This document shows, piece by piece, positions 34,225 through 44,973 of a stretch of 64,000 nucleotides of DNA; the stretch's first letter is position 1, and each line of letters opens with the position of its first letter. Source of the stretch: Piliocolobus tephrosceles (lineage: Eukaryota > Chordata > Mammalia > Primates > Cercopithecidae); assembly GCF_002776525.5 (NCBI RefSeq), contig NC_045439.1:161293485-161357484 (forward strand). The letters are read 5' to 3'. A model generated the notes under the pieces. It saw only the letters and a list, made by a program, of their open reading frames with translations, was not told where the DNA came from and searched no databases. The position numbers were made by a program, and so were the translations under genes.

Positions 34225-35573
34225 GAACAGGGTAACAGGTCCCAAGTCAGTCCAAAACCCAAAGGCGGCAAGCATTACATCTTAAGACTGAAGAACTACC
34301 TTTGACTCTATACACCACCTCCTGGACACACTGGGGTAGAGGATGAACCCCCAAAGCCCTGGGCAGCCCCACTTTGCTGGCTTTGCAAGACCCACACCTC
34401 AGCTCTCACACATTCAAGTCACATGCCTGTGGCTCTGCCAGGCTGGCGTTGCATACTGATGGCTCTACATTCTGGGGTCCTGGGGGCAGCCAGGCCCCAA
34501 GACTCCACTAGGTAATGCCCTATGGAGGCTGTCTGTGATGGCTGCACCCCTGTGGCAGTTCTCTGCATGGGCCTTCTCTGAGACATGCTTTGGCATCTGG
34601 GAGGAGGAAGGCATGCTGCCACAGCTCTTGCATTCTGTGCGCCCACAGAATCAGTATGAAGTGTACACTGCCAAGGCCTAGAGCCACTGCCGGAGCCCCA
34701 GTGCAGCCTGCTTCAGCAACAGCCAGGGTGTTTGCGGAGTGCTGCGCCAGAATGTGGGGAGAAGACTTAAAGTAGCCTTGGGAAGTAAGTCCTGAGGTCC
34801 CACAGGCACCCTGCATCCATTCTGCCTTCCAGGTTGTAGCATTTGGGGTCTGCAGTGGGAAGGCCTTGAACCTCTCTCAAGTGTCTTTGAGGTCATCCTC
34901 CCATTGTCTTGATGTATATAGCCCCTGGCTTCCTTTTATCCACACTAATCTCCTTACCAAACAGTCATTTGGCCACACCCTTGGTTTTCTCTCCTAAACA
35001 CATTTTTTTTTAGTCTTTAAATGGCCAGGCTGAGAATTTTGCAAATCTTTACATTTTCCTTCCCATTATTTTAATTATAAATCATCTTTAAATATTTCTC
35101 TCTTCTCATATTTTACTGTAAGCATGTAAGAGAAGCCACGTAGGATCCTGAACACCTTGCTGCTTTGAGATCTCATCTGCTAAATATCCTAGTCATTGCT
35201 TTTAATTTCTGCCTTCCAGAAAGTCCTACGGCATGTATATAATTCTTAGCCGCCTTACCAGAAAGGTGACCTTTCCCCCGGTTTTCAATACCTTGTTCCT
35301 CATTTCCCTCTGAGACTTCATCAAAATGATCATCACCGCCAAGACCACTTAGGTAATCTCTAAGGAGAATGAGGCTTACCCTGCACCTCTCTTCTTCTGA
35401 GCTCTCACCAGAATCACTCTTAATGCTTCATTCACTGCAATATAGGCTTTTTTCCAGCATTCTCTTCAGAACTGTCCCAAGCACTAACCACTGCCCAGTT
35501 CGAATCCCGCTTCTACATTTTTTGATACTTGTTATAGCAACACTGTCCTCCTCTGACTTACCCTATCAAGTTC

Positions 35574-35896
35574 TGCCCTAGTTCAGTTGTGCTGCTATAA
35601 CAGAATGCCTAAGACTAGGTGATTTATAAAGAACAGAGATTTATTCCTTTACATTTCTGGAAGCTGGAAAGTACAAGATCAAGGTGCCAGCATCTGATAA
35701 GGGCCTTCCTGCGATGTCCTCACATTGCAGAAGGCAGAAGGGTAAGAGGGAACCAACTCCCTTTATCAAGCACCTTTATAAAGGCGTCTGATCTCACTCG
35801 CAGGGAAGGAGCCTCACCACCTCTCAAAGGCTCCACCTCTTAATCCTATCGCACCGGCACACCTGAATTTCGAAAAGGAAACATTCAAACCACAGC
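35574..35896 (-). mobile_element. MaLR LTR, right copy
   Basis: Runs from TGCCCTAGTTCAGTTGTGCT to ATTCAAACCACAGCA, partner of the LTR at 33524-33840 and 5' in element orientation. Confidence 0.75.
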
Positions 35897-35944
35897 ACCA
35901 TCATATTGGGGGTTAGAATTTCAACATGTAAATTTTGGGAGACA
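35897..35944 (-). mobile_element. MLT1-type LTR, second part
   Basis: CATCATATTGGGGGTTAGAA, TTTCAACATGTAAATTTTGG and GACATAAACACAGTCCAGCC complete the LTR that begins at 33202. Confidence 0.75.
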
Positions 35945-36590
35945 TAAACACAGTCCAGCCCAAATGACCATCCACAGACGAATGGGCAACACACTCTGGC
36001 ATATATATATATAATGAAACGCCATTCACCAATAAAACAAGGTCAAGTGTTGATACAACTCAAACGTGGATAAATCTCAAAAACCTACGCTGAGCAAAAA
36101 GCAAAACAACACAAACTAACAAAAAACTCAGACAAACAAGAGTACCTTCTATACAATTAGATGTATAGAACATTCTAGGAGACACCAATCAGTGCAGACA
36201 AAAGATGAGGGTGGACACGAGAGAGGAAGGAACCATGAAGGAGAAGCAGGAAACATGTGGGGGGACAGGAATATGTTCATTCCCTTGATCGTGGCGATGG
36301 GTTCCTGGGTTTTCACAGTTCACCACAGAGTATCATTTAAACGTGCAGTTCAGACACAAAGATGGGAACAATAGATACTACAGACTCTGAAAGGAGGGAC
36401 ATAAGGAGGCAGGCAAGGGCTGAAAAACTTCCTATTGGGTACCATATTCACTATCTGGGTTCCAGGATCCACGGAAGCCCCAGCCTCAGGTTCAGGCGAT
36501 ATACCCTTGTGACAAACCTGCACACGCTTCCTCTGACTCTAAAGTTCAAATTAAAAAACAATAAACAAATAGATAAAAATATGTGCAGTG
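35945..36590 (+). mobile_element. Ancient L1, 3' end
   Basis: CCAAATGACCATCCACAGAC, AATGGGCAACACACTCTGGC, CAACTCAAACGTGGATAAAT and later TGTTCATTCCCTTGATCGTG match the ORF2-end/3' UTR of old L1s. It continues the L1 interrupted at 33195. Near the 3' end AAATTAAAAAACAATAAACA stands in for a decayed tail. Confidence 0.8.
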
Positions 36591-37141
36591 CATAGATGTT
36601 GATTGTGCCTCAAAAAGCTAAACAAAACAAAGACTATCCCACTCCACTCAATGTTCGTTGACTTCAATCAGAAGATGCTTCAGGCTCTACCCACCTTCGA
36701 AACTCACGGGGGTCCCAGCGCAAAAACCGAACCTGGTACAGCGCCTGAGGCAATACCCGCCTCAGGCAACCAACCAACCAGGCATGACAAATCCACTATC
36801 CATGAAATCTTCCTACAAGAGTTCATACGGAAGTGTTATAGGAGCCTAGAAATCCTTCCTTGGAAACTCACACTTACCTGTTATTTTCAAAACCCTACGT
36901 AACAGTCACTTAGGGCTTTGGAATCAAATTGAGGGTTTTTTTTTTTCTGTTCCTTTTCATGTTATGGCATGTTATGCTTTGTTAATGTATTCATTGCTTC
37001 ATCAAACATTTATTTAGCACCTAATGTGCACAAAGAAATGGACTAACTGCAGTTAAGGAGAAAAAAGGTTTGCTTCCTTTTCTGATAAAAACTGCACTAA
37101 TTTGTTTTAAAACAATTTAGGTTTAAAAAAATGAAAAAATA
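36591..37141. other. No gene; possible L2/MIR trace
   Basis: TTTATTTAGCACCTAATGTG (37008-37027) resembles the common L2/MIR end motif, in the same direction as the L2 at 37545. Otherwise nothing is recognised. Confidence 0.4.
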
Positions 37142-37434
37142 GGCTGGGCGCGGTGGCTCACACCTGTAATCCCAGCACTTTGGGGGGCCGAGGCGGGCGG
37201 ATCACAAGGTCAGGAGATCGAGACCATCCTGGTGAACATGGTGAAACCCCGTCTCTACTAAAAATACAAAAAAATTAGCCGGGCAAGGTGGCGGGCGCCT
37301 GTAGTCCCAGCTACTCGGGAGGCTGAGGCAGGAGAATGGCGTGAACCCGTGAGTCGGAGCGTGCAGTGAGCCAAGATCGCGCCACTGCACTCCAGCCTGG
37401 GCGACAGAGCAAGACTCCATCTCAAAAAAAAAAA
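37142..37434 (+). mobile_element. AluY, general type
   Basis: Full-length copy with GGCTGGGCGCGGTGGCTCAC, AAATTAGCCGGGCAAGGTGG and CAAGATCGCGCCACTGCAC. It lacks the monkey-lineage CCGGATCTCAG change, so it belongs to an older AluY stratum. The flanking duplication is unclear because both flanks are A-rich. Confidence 0.93.
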
Positions 37435-37544
37435 AAAGAGAGAGAGAAAATGGGGTAAATGCATGAATAGAGTAAAAAGGACCTCAAAGTAAAAGAGGAA
37501 CGAGTGAAGCAGAGTCATCAGCAAGGGTTTTCTGGGAGCAAGGG

Positions 37545-38250
37545 TGTGTTTTTTCATTCATTTATCCATGTGTTCATGTATTCATTCATTCAACAAAAAT
37601 TCTTTAAGCCATTTTGCCCTAAATTTGTGTACACAGATATTCTGCATGAAAATAAAAGGGAGTCTCAGCCTCCCAGCCATCTTCCTTTACCCTCCGTGCT
37701 TCTGTGAGGAGTAAAGGTGGAGACGGAAGTTTGGACAGGAAGGAGGGTTTGTATCTGAGAAGCGGTGCTGAAGCTGCGACTGTGGGCTAGCCAATGTGCT
37801 AGGTGTCGGAGTGCCAGGAAGGATGAAACTGTGGTTTCCACCTTGCAGGCACTCACACAGTCAACGGGAAAGAATCAGGGAAATACACGACTGCAAACAC
37901 ACGATAAATATTTCAACAAAATGCACCAGACACTACAGGATCATAAAACAGAAAGTATCTTTGGAGGCCAGAAAGGCTTCACAGAGAAGGAAGAATTGCA
38001 CTGAGCACTGTGGATAAGCTTCCCAGTGAGAAGAGCAGGACTGGCATGTTCCCAGGAACTTTTTTGTATGAAAGTTGTGAGGTAAGACCGATATTAAAGG
38101 ACCATCGTGTTGTCAGTGCAGGGGATGGAGAGCAAGACCAGTGGCAGGGGAACCAGTTGGGAAATGACTACAAAGTCCAGGCAAGAAATGGCAAGATGTT
38201 GAAAGAAAACAGTGGCATTTAGGATGGAAAAGACGGCAGAGACTTGAGAA
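37545..38250 (-). mobile_element. L2 LINE fragment
   Basis: Reverse L2: ATTCATTCATTCAACAAA (37581-37598), CAATGTGCTAGGTGTCGGAG, CACCTTGCAGGCACTCACAC, CTTCACAGAGAAGGAAGAAT and GCAGGACTGGCATGTTCC, in the order of a reverse-complemented L2 3' region. Old and non-coding. Confidence 0.65.
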
Positions 38251-38670
38251 ATATCTAGGATATTCGGAGTGAGTGTCTAATTAGAAGTACAGGCTTAGGG
38301 CAAGAAAGGGTCACGTGTGAAACTGAGTTTCCGCCATACGTCATGGAAAAGAGAGAATATGGTCCAGGAAGAAGAGGATGCATTCATTATTGGCAATGGT
38401 GCATTTGAGTCGTGGAAGGCATTGCCACATGGAGCAAGACACATTTCCCAGCTGCAGAGGTAATTAGGGTTCACTGCCCCAGGCTAAGTTGTCAAATGTT
38501 GCAGGAGGACCCAATCTTGTAAGTGTGAACAGTGTCACTTAGACTTGGCAAGTAGGTGGACATAGGCCTTGTAAACATGAAGTGTTTCAGTATAAGGATG
38601 GAGCAGAAGTTACATGAAATGGGAAGACTGCAGAGAAGAGGAGCGAGAGAATGTCTCCCAAAATGATTCA

Positions 38671-38902
38671 CAGGTGAGAATCTCTTATCAGAAATACTTG
38701 CGACCAGAAGTGTTTCAGATTTCAAATATTTTGTATTTTAGAATATTTGCATTATGCCAATTGATCAACCCGAATCCCAAATTTCAAAATCTTAAATGCT
38801 CCAGTGAGCATTTTCCTTTGAGCATCATGTCAGCACAGAAAAAAATTCAAATTTTGGGGCATTTCAGATTTCAGGCTTTCAGATTAAAAATACTCGGCCT
38901 AC
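38671..38902. mobile_element. Short Tigger-type non-autonomous transposon
   Basis: From CAGGTGAGAATCTCTTATC through ACCAGAAGTGTTTCAGATTT to GGCATTTCAGATTTCAGG and a decayed terminus near CTCGGCCTAC. The ends are imperfect inverted repeats like those of the longer relative at 56722-57395; the middle is deleted here. It carries no transposase. Confidence 0.7.
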
Positions 38903-39219
38903 AATACATGCCCAGATCAGAACTTTCAAGAAAATTCTGGAAATGCTAGTTTTCCTAGAGATGTTCTATGAGAAATAAAAATGTTCATGTTCTTCTAGAA
39001 TGTGAATCTTTAAAAGGATGAGTACAATTGATTGTTCTACACGACAGTCACCCTCAAGAAATGTGTGCTATGTCCCAGTTGGCTCCCTAAGAAATGATGG
39101 TGCAGGAAGTGAGAACAGATCCACAGATGGCATTTACCAACTACTGTTCAGCTCACTTGTTGACTAACTCCTGCTCAATACAGGTGTAGATGAGACAGTG
39201 CCAAGACATGGGCAGTTAC

Positions 39220-39510
39220 CAGGTGCAGGCACTGTACTAGGCAGTGTACTAGGCACTCCAGGGACAGGCAGTCAATGAGGGAATGAGGGCACAGGCAAAA
39301 GTGACTGCTGCTTCCACAAGAAGAGTCCTGGGTACTAGGGCACTGCATGAGGAAAGGAGCTGTCCTATGGGGGGGGGGGGGTCAAAGAATACCTCCAGAG
39401 AACAGGCAATGAAGCTCAACTCCAAAAAGAGTAGGAGTCAATACAGGGAAGGGAAGGTTCACGAGTGTTTCCGCAGAGGAATCAGCATGTGAAAAGACCT
39501 GAAGTGGAAG
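39220..39510 (-). mobile_element. L2 LINE fragment
   Basis: GGTGCAGGCACTGTACTAGG, repeated in part as GGCAGTGTACTAGGCACTCC, then TGAGGAAAGGAGCTGTCC and CATGTGAAAAGACCTGAAG match reverse L2 3' sequence. A run of about 12 G (39370-39382) is inside it. Confidence 0.6.
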
Positions 39511-39564
39511 ACAGCATGCCACATCCATGGGCATCAGCTTGCCCCTGATTGCTAGATTGCTAGC

Positions 39565-39790
39565 CAAACTCCAAGGCTGTTGGAGTTTCAATCCCGGTTC
39601 CACCAGTTAAAAGTTGTGTGACCTTAAGCAAGGTATACAACGAGCTTTTCCCTTCCTCAGCTCCCTTGTCTGTAAAATGGGGATCAGTACAGGACCTTTA
39701 CGCAGGCCGTTCGGAAGGATCCAGAGAGCTATCACACAGAAGCACATAACTGGTAAGTGTTAGCTATTACTGTTAGTATTGCATATCTTA
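39565..39790 (-). mobile_element. MIR element
   Basis: Reverse MIR in textbook order: GGTTCCACCAGTTAAAAGTT, GTGTGACCTTAAGCAAGGTA, CTGTAAAATGGGGATCAGTA, then AAGTGTTAGCTATTACTGTT. Confidence 0.85.
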
Positions 39791-39982
39791 TTTTGTACTG
39801 GGTTTCTAAGAAAATTTAAATACCGATGATTATCTTTTCTGCTAAGAGATCATATGGATATATTTTTTACTTTTATAAAGCAACTTATTGAGGTATAGTT
39901 TATAGATAGAACAATCATCCATTCTAAGAGTGCTGCTCAATAATTTTTAGCAAATGTTTTATGGTCAAGCAATCATCACCAC

Positions 39983-40681
39983 TGATATAGTTTGGATATG
40001 TGTCCCCTCCAAATCTTACATTGAACTTTGATTCCCAATGTTGGAAGTGGGGCCTGGCGGGAGCTGTCTGGGTCATGCAAGTGGACACTTCATGAATGGC
40101 TTGGTGCCCGCCTCTGAGCAAAGAGTGAGTTCTCACTCTATTTGTTCACAGGAGAGTTGTTAAAAGGCCTGACCCTCTCCCTCCTCTCTCTCGTTCCCTC
40201 TCTCTCCATAGGACATGCTGACCCTCCTTCCACTTCTGCCACGATTGGAAGCTTCCTGAGGCCTTGCATAGCCTGCAGAACCATGAGCCAAGTAAACCTC
40301 TTTTCTTTTCTTTTTTTTTTTTTTTTTTTGAGACAGAGTCTTGCTCTGTTGCCCAGGCTGGAGTGCAGTGGCGCGATCTCGGCTCACTGCAAACCCTGCC
40401 ACCCAGGTTCACGCCATTCTCCTGCCTCAGCCTCCTAAATAGCTGGGACTACAGATGCCCGCCACCATGCCCGGCTAATTATTTGTATTTTTAGTAGAGA
40501 CGGAGTTTCACCGTGTTAGCCAGGATGGTCTCGATCTCCTGACCTTGTGATCTGCCAGTCTCAGCCTCCCAAAGTGTTGGGATTACAGGCGTGAGCCACC
40601 GCGCCCAGCCATAAACCTCTTTTCTTTATAAATTACCCAGCCTCCAGTGTTCCTTTATAGCAACACAAACAGACTAAGGCA
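39983..40681 (+). mobile_element. MST-type MaLR solitary LTR
   Basis: Begins TGATATAGTTTGGATATGTG and ends ACAAACAGACTAAGGCA, the termini of the THE1/MST LTR group. An exact 5-bp duplication, ACCAC, flanks it (39978-39982 and 40682-40686), as expected for this class. An AluY lies in its 3' part. Confidence 0.9.
40309..40611 (-). mobile_element. AluY inside the MST LTR
   Basis: Full reverse Alu with CGCGATCTCGGCTCACTGCA and GTGTTAGCCAGGATGGTCTC. A 16-bp duplication, TAAACCTCTTTTCTTT, lies at 40293-40308 and 40612-40627. It has the general AluY sequence, not the monkey-lineage changes. Confidence 0.95.
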
Positions 40682-41058
40682 ACCACAATCCAGTTTTAGA
40701 AAATTTCCATTGCCCCAAGAAGTTTCCTCATGCATTTTTGCAGTCATTCTCTACTTTCACCCCCAGGCAAGTACTGATCTACTCTCTCTAAATATAGGTT
40801 TGCCTTTCTTATATAAATGGAATCATAGACTATGTAGTCTTTGGTGTCTGGCTTATTTCAATTAGCATAATGTTCCTTGAGGTTCATCAATGTGGCTGCA
40901 TTTACCTTCTGTGTATTGCCAAATAGTATTACATGGTACAGATAGGCCATATTTTGTTTATTCATTCAACAGTGTATGAACACTGGGGTTGTTTTTAGTT
41001 TGGGGCTGTTTTGAATGCCCTGCACAGAATGCACAGAAGTTGTGTGGCATATATTTTC

Positions 41059-41350
41059 TTTCTTTCTTTTTTCCATTTTTTTTTTTTTTTTTTTTTTTAG
41101 ATGGAGTCTCACTCTTGTTGCTCAGGCTGGAGTGCAGTGGCACAGTCTCAGCTCATTGCAACCTCTGCCTCCCAGGTTCAAATGATTCTCCTGCCTCAAC
41201 CTCTCCAGTAGCTAGGATTACAGGCAACTGCCACCACACCCGGCTAATTTTTTATTTTTAATAGAGACAGGGTTTCTCCATGTTGGCCAGGATGGTTTCG
41301 AACTCCTAATCTCAAGGGATCCACCCGCCTTGGCCTCCCGAAGTGCTGAG
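41059..41350 (-). mobile_element. AluS-type element, slightly truncated
   Basis: Reverse Alu with a T-tract of about 22, CACTCTTGTTGCTCAGGCTG and CCCGAAGTGCTGAG, ending before the usual left terminus (about 30 bases short). A duplication with few changes flanks it: GTGGCATATATTTTC (41044-41058) and GTGGCCTATATTTTC (41351-41365), so the truncation happened at insertion. Confidence 0.9.
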
Positions 41351-41700
41351 GTGGCCTATATTTTCATTTCTGTTGGGCAGATACTTAAGAGGTAGAATTG
41401 CTGGGCCATACGGTAACTCTATGTTTAAGTTCTTAAGAAACCTTCAAATAGTTTTGCAGAGTGTCTACCATTTTACATTCCCACCAGCAATGTATAAAGA
41501 CTCCAATTTCTCCAAATGCTTCCTAATACTTCATATTCTCAATCTTCAAGGGAAATACTGATACAAAGACTGTACCCATTTTTCAACTGGGTTGTGTCTT
41601 CTTCTTATTGATTATGAGTGTTCTTTCTATATACCGGACAGACAGGTACTTTAAAAATATTTTCTCCCAGTTAGTGGGTTGTCTTTTCATTTTCTGAATG

Positions 41701-42689
41701 AATAACACTTTGTGATTTTTTATTTTTTTATTTTATGATTTATTTTTATTTTTTGCATCTCTCAGTTCTCTTGGGAGACTGTTTTTGACATCTCCTTTAA
41801 TCTGAGCACGTACTATGCCTCATGAGCTCGGAAGCAGTCTGACAATACCTTATAATTTTTTGGTATTTTCTGTCAAGTTCAACACCGTCTATTCCAGAAC
41901 AAATCTAGATAGATCATTCTACAGCCAATTCCTCTGGCAAATGGATTCCACCATCTTCCCTCTGGAATGATATCACTGGCCTCTATCAATGAGGAAAGGC
42001 CAGCAAAATGTATCACTGTGTTTAGTTTAAAGATGTTTTTGAGGACATTGTCCTATGGCAAAGAACTCCTCCTTTTCCAGGAGGATGTTGGCTGGTCTTG
42101 AAGGCAGAAATGACTGCATTCCCTAAGCAATAGGTTTGACTGCCCTGTAGACACCACCACGTAACAGTAAGTTTCTCCTTCTGGGAAACCGGCCCTCTGA
42201 CCCCCTTGGATGATAACTTGTGGATCACACATAATACATCCTGACGGACGTGGCATGTTCTAAATCCACTGCTCCACTCTGCCTCTTTTCCATCTGCTTT
42301 GTATTCATTTTATGAATGTATTCTATTGTGTTTGCACGAGAGTGATTTTAACTGGCTCTGGTCTACATTTGTCAACACTACCTCCCCCGCCCCAGGCTCC
42401 CCGTCCCCCACCCTTCTCAGCCTTAGTGTACAAAGCCCTTGATCACAGCAGGACACATCAGAGTGAACCCGGAAATGTGTGGAACCAACCTGAGCTCGTC
42501 CCTGGAACGGCTCTGGCTGCAGCTAGCAAAGGAGAAGCTTTTCCTTTCTTACAGCAGCAGCCAGCGGCATAAACCACCTGTCTTGGTATTGTAATGAAGT
42601 AGCGAACATAATGAAATAAACTAACGATTTAAAATTGCAATCTTAACACTCGTCAATTCGAGAAAAGTAAAACAAGTAAGGAGAGCGAG
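41701..42689. other. No gene recognised
   Basis: Starts with an AT-rich low-complexity patch (41716-41756). A C-rich run is at 42381-42411. No convincing coding frame. Confidence 0.4.
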
Positions 42690-43450
42690 AGGGACTGCAT
42701 GGAGAGGAGAAGCTGCTTTGGAAATGGGAAGGGCTCTTTGAGGAGAAGGCATTTTAGTATCGATCTGAGTACCGAGAAGAAGCGAGCTTGGGGTGGATCA
42801 TGAGCAGAGCATGTGCAGCAGCTTAGACGCAACGGCAAGGACCCTGGGTGGGCACAGACGTCACGCACTGGTGAGACGGCGGGTTGGAGCCCAGGGCCTA
42901 AGCAGGAGGCCAGGGAGGTGGGCAGAGGGCAGCCCGGGGAGGTGTGAAGGAGAGGGAGAACGCTCACATCACTGAACTCTTCATTGTCTTTTTGTTTGTT
43001 GATTTTTGTTTTGTTACACAGACAGCATCTCTTTACGTTGCCCAGGCTGGTCTTGAACTCCTGGCCTCAGGCAGTCCTCTCGCCTCAGCCTTCCAAAACG
43101 CTGGGATCACAGACACGAGCCACCATGCCTGCCCATAGCAGTGGGTTGTGTAAGGGAACAGAAGGTGTGGTTTTCTCTGGTTACTCTGGCTACTGTGTAA
43201 GAAGCAGGGGGACCAGAAGAGCAGCAAGGAGGCCGGGAGGAGCGTCCAGATGGAGATGCTGAAGCTGTGGGAAAGCAGGGCGGGCAGGAGTGGTGTGGGG
43301 GGTTCAGTCCGTGCAGCTGTTGCAGGCAGCACACGACAGGATTCTCTGACGAACAAGGACGAGAGTGTGGGGAAGCCGAGACCCCGTGACTCCGGAACCC
43401 TGTTGTGGACATTTTATATCTGCGATGCTGAAACCTCCAAGTGGTCATTT
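42690..43450 (-). mobile_element. Probable L2 fragments around an Alu monomer
   Basis: GGGCTCTTTGAGGAGAAGG, then GGAGCCCAGGGCCTAAGCAG-like text, and after the Alu arm GGTTACTCTGGCTACTGTGT, GGAGCGTCCAGATGGAGATG. These resemble the reverse L2 ORF-end/3' region. Divergence is high and boundaries are uncertain. Confidence 0.4.
42996..43134 (-). mobile_element. Free left Alu monomer type, reverse
   Basis: One arm only: GTTGCCCAGGCTGGTCTTGA, TGGCCTCAGGCAGTCCTC, CAAAACGCTGGGATCACAGA, GCCACCATGCCTGCCC, preceded by T/G-rich sequence. Confidence 0.8.
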
Positions 43451-43597
43451 AGGATGTGAGTCTGGCCCTTGGGAGAAGTGACAGCTTGTATTACATGTCA
43501 GGGCTGTTGCAGTGTGCGGATGGTACCGGAAAGGCGAGGAGGTGGAGAGAAAGTAGAAGTTAGGACCCTGTGCCCAGGACTACCTCAGGAAGGTGGC

Positions 43598-43720
43598 GAG
43601 GAGATGCCCCCGAGGAGACCACACAAACAGCTGAGAGGCCAGAGCAGAGACTGAGGAGATGCCCCCGAGGAGACCACACAAACAGCTGAGAGGCCAGAAC
43701 AGAGACTGAGGAGATGCGCA
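43598..43720. repeat. 55-bp tandem duplication
   Basis: Unit starting GAGGAGATGCCCCCGAGGAG at 43598 repeats at 43653 with a single change (AGAGCAG to AGAACAG), and a third partial unit begins at 43708. About 2.2 copies. Confidence 0.95.
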
Positions 43721-43924
43721 GGGAAGCTTCAGGGAACCCCGTGGGCTGGGAACCCCAAATCCAGCCCCAGGAGGCAGCACGCTGGGCTGCAGGCTTCGGA
43801 AACTCCGCATCGTGCTGGCTGCACAGGGAAAGCAGACGGAGGGGCGAGGTTGCTGGTCAGATGCAGCGCGCCACCACGGGGGAGTTCCAGGGTCAGGGAG
43901 GGGTAGAAAAAAGGACAGCTTTTT

Positions 43925-44223
43925 TTTTTTTTTTTTTTTTTGAGACGGAGTCTGGCTCTGTCGCCCAGGCTGGAGTACAGTGGCTGGATCTCAGCTCACT
44001 GCAAGCTCCGCCTCCCAGGTTTACACCATTCTCCTGCCTCAGCCTCCCGAGTAGCTGGGACTACAGACGCCCACCTCGTCGCCCGGCTAGTTTTTTGTAT
44101 TCTTTAGTAGAGACGGGGTTTCACCGTATTAGCCAGGGTGGTCTCGATCTCCTGACCTTGTGATCCGCCCGTCTTGGCCTCCCAAAGTGCTAGGATTACA
44201 AGCTTGAGCCACCGCGCCCGGCC
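43925..44223 (-). mobile_element. AluY, Old World monkey lineage
   Basis: Reverse Alu with GGCTGGATCTCAGCTCAC, GCCCGGCTAGTTTTTTGTAT and CAAGCTTGAGCCACCG. A duplication AAAAGGACAGCTTTTT flanks it (43909-43924 and 44224-44239). Confidence 0.94.
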
Positions 44224-44477
44224 AAAAGGACAGCTTTTTAAGAAGTGGGAGAACCAGGCTCTGCTGGTTAAGGGGCCCATGAGGGCAAGGATGAGGAAAG
44301 GGTCAGGGTCCTCCTGACTCTTGTTTGGGCAATCGGGCGGCGCTCAGCTCCTGAGAGTGGCTGAGGCAGGGTGCGGCAGTGGGAAAGGTGTCACAGGAGG
44401 CCGTGACTGTAGTGGAACGGGCAGTGGTAGTCGGAGGACAGCCAAAGGAGCTTCCTCTTGATAACCTTTTTATTATT

Positions 44478-44787
44478 ATTATTATTATTTTTTTTTTTTT
44501 TTTTGATATGGAGTCTAGCTCTGTCGCCCAGGCTGGAGTGCAGTGGCCGGATCTCAGCTCACTGCAAGCTCCGCCTCCCGGGTTTACGCCATTCTCCTGC
44601 CTCAGCCTCCCAAGTAGCTGGGACTACAGGCGCCCGCCTCGTTGCCCGGCTAGTTTTTTGTATTTTTTAATAGAGACGGGGTTTCACCGTGTTAGCCAGG
44701 ATGGTCTCGATCTCCTGACCTCGTGATCCGCCCATCTCAGCCTCCCAAAGTGCTGGGATTATAGGCTTGAGCCACCGTGCCCGGCCT
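44478..44787 (-). mobile_element. AluY, Old World monkey lineage
   Basis: Reverse Alu with GTGGCCGGATCTCAGCTCAC, CGGCTAGTTTTTTGTATTTT and ATAGGCTTGAGCC. A duplication CCTTTTTATTATT is seen at 44465-44477 and 44788-44800. The tail carries an ATT microsatellite. It lies 255 bp from another AluY in the same orientation. Confidence 0.94.
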
Positions 44788-44864
44788 CCTTTTTATTATT
44801 TTTTCATGGTGTGAGGCCCTCTGCTGAGAATGTGGCGGGTAGAGAGAATGGTAGCAGAGGCAAA

Positions 44865-44973
44865 GGATGGACATGCAGAGAGTGGACGCACAGGAGAGCG
44901 GAGACCCAGGCCTGATGGCAGAGGATGGACAGGCAGAGAGTGACGCACAGGAGGGAGGAGACCCAGGCCCGAT
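44865..44973. repeat. Imperfect 55-60-bp tandem duplication
   Basis: GGATGGACATGCAGAGAGTG ... GGAGACCCAGGCCTGAT is followed by GGATGGACAGGCAGAGAGTG ... GGAGACCCAGGCCCGAT. Two copies, with small length differences. Confidence 0.85.

Larger units (their letters stand above)
33524..35896 (-). mobile_element. Complete MaLR element (LTR-internal-LTR)
   Basis: Two similar reverse-orientation LTRs bound this unit. Both have ACAGAATGCCTAAGACT, TATAAAGAACAG and ATTCAAACCACA. The interior of about 1.7 kb has MST/THE1-type non-coding internal sequence (for example CTGGGGGCAGCCAGGCCCCA) plus a microsatellite. MaLR elements lack retroviral genes and none is readable here. It sits inside the MLT1-type LTR of 33202-35944. 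Target-site duplication is not clear. Confidence 0.75.
39862..41700 (-). mobile_element. Old L1 3' part, interrupted twice
   Basis: Minus-strand L1: TTATTGAGGTATAGTTTATA before 39982, TATAAATGGAATCATAGACT and TGGCTTATTTCAATTAGCAT after 40687, and AATTGCTGGGCCATACGGTA, TTTACATTCCCACCAGCAAT after 41366. An MST-type LTR (39983-40681) and an AluS (41059-41350) split it. Reading frames are decayed. Confidence 0.8.

Noticed and set aside
34050..34275. Minus-strand frames rich in Ser-Leu or Ser-Ile repeats
   Set aside because: They translate the GAGACA/GAGATA microsatellite.
35495..35515. CAGTTCGAATCCCGC, resembling a tRNA T-arm
   Set aside because: No acceptor stem, D-arm or anticodon arm is arranged around it, and it lies in MaLR internal sequence.
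44379..44726. Frames with SVAQAGVQW- or FSCLSLPSSWDYR-type peptides, here and at many other Alus
   Set aside because: These are translations of reverse-orientation Alu sequence and do not mark exons.
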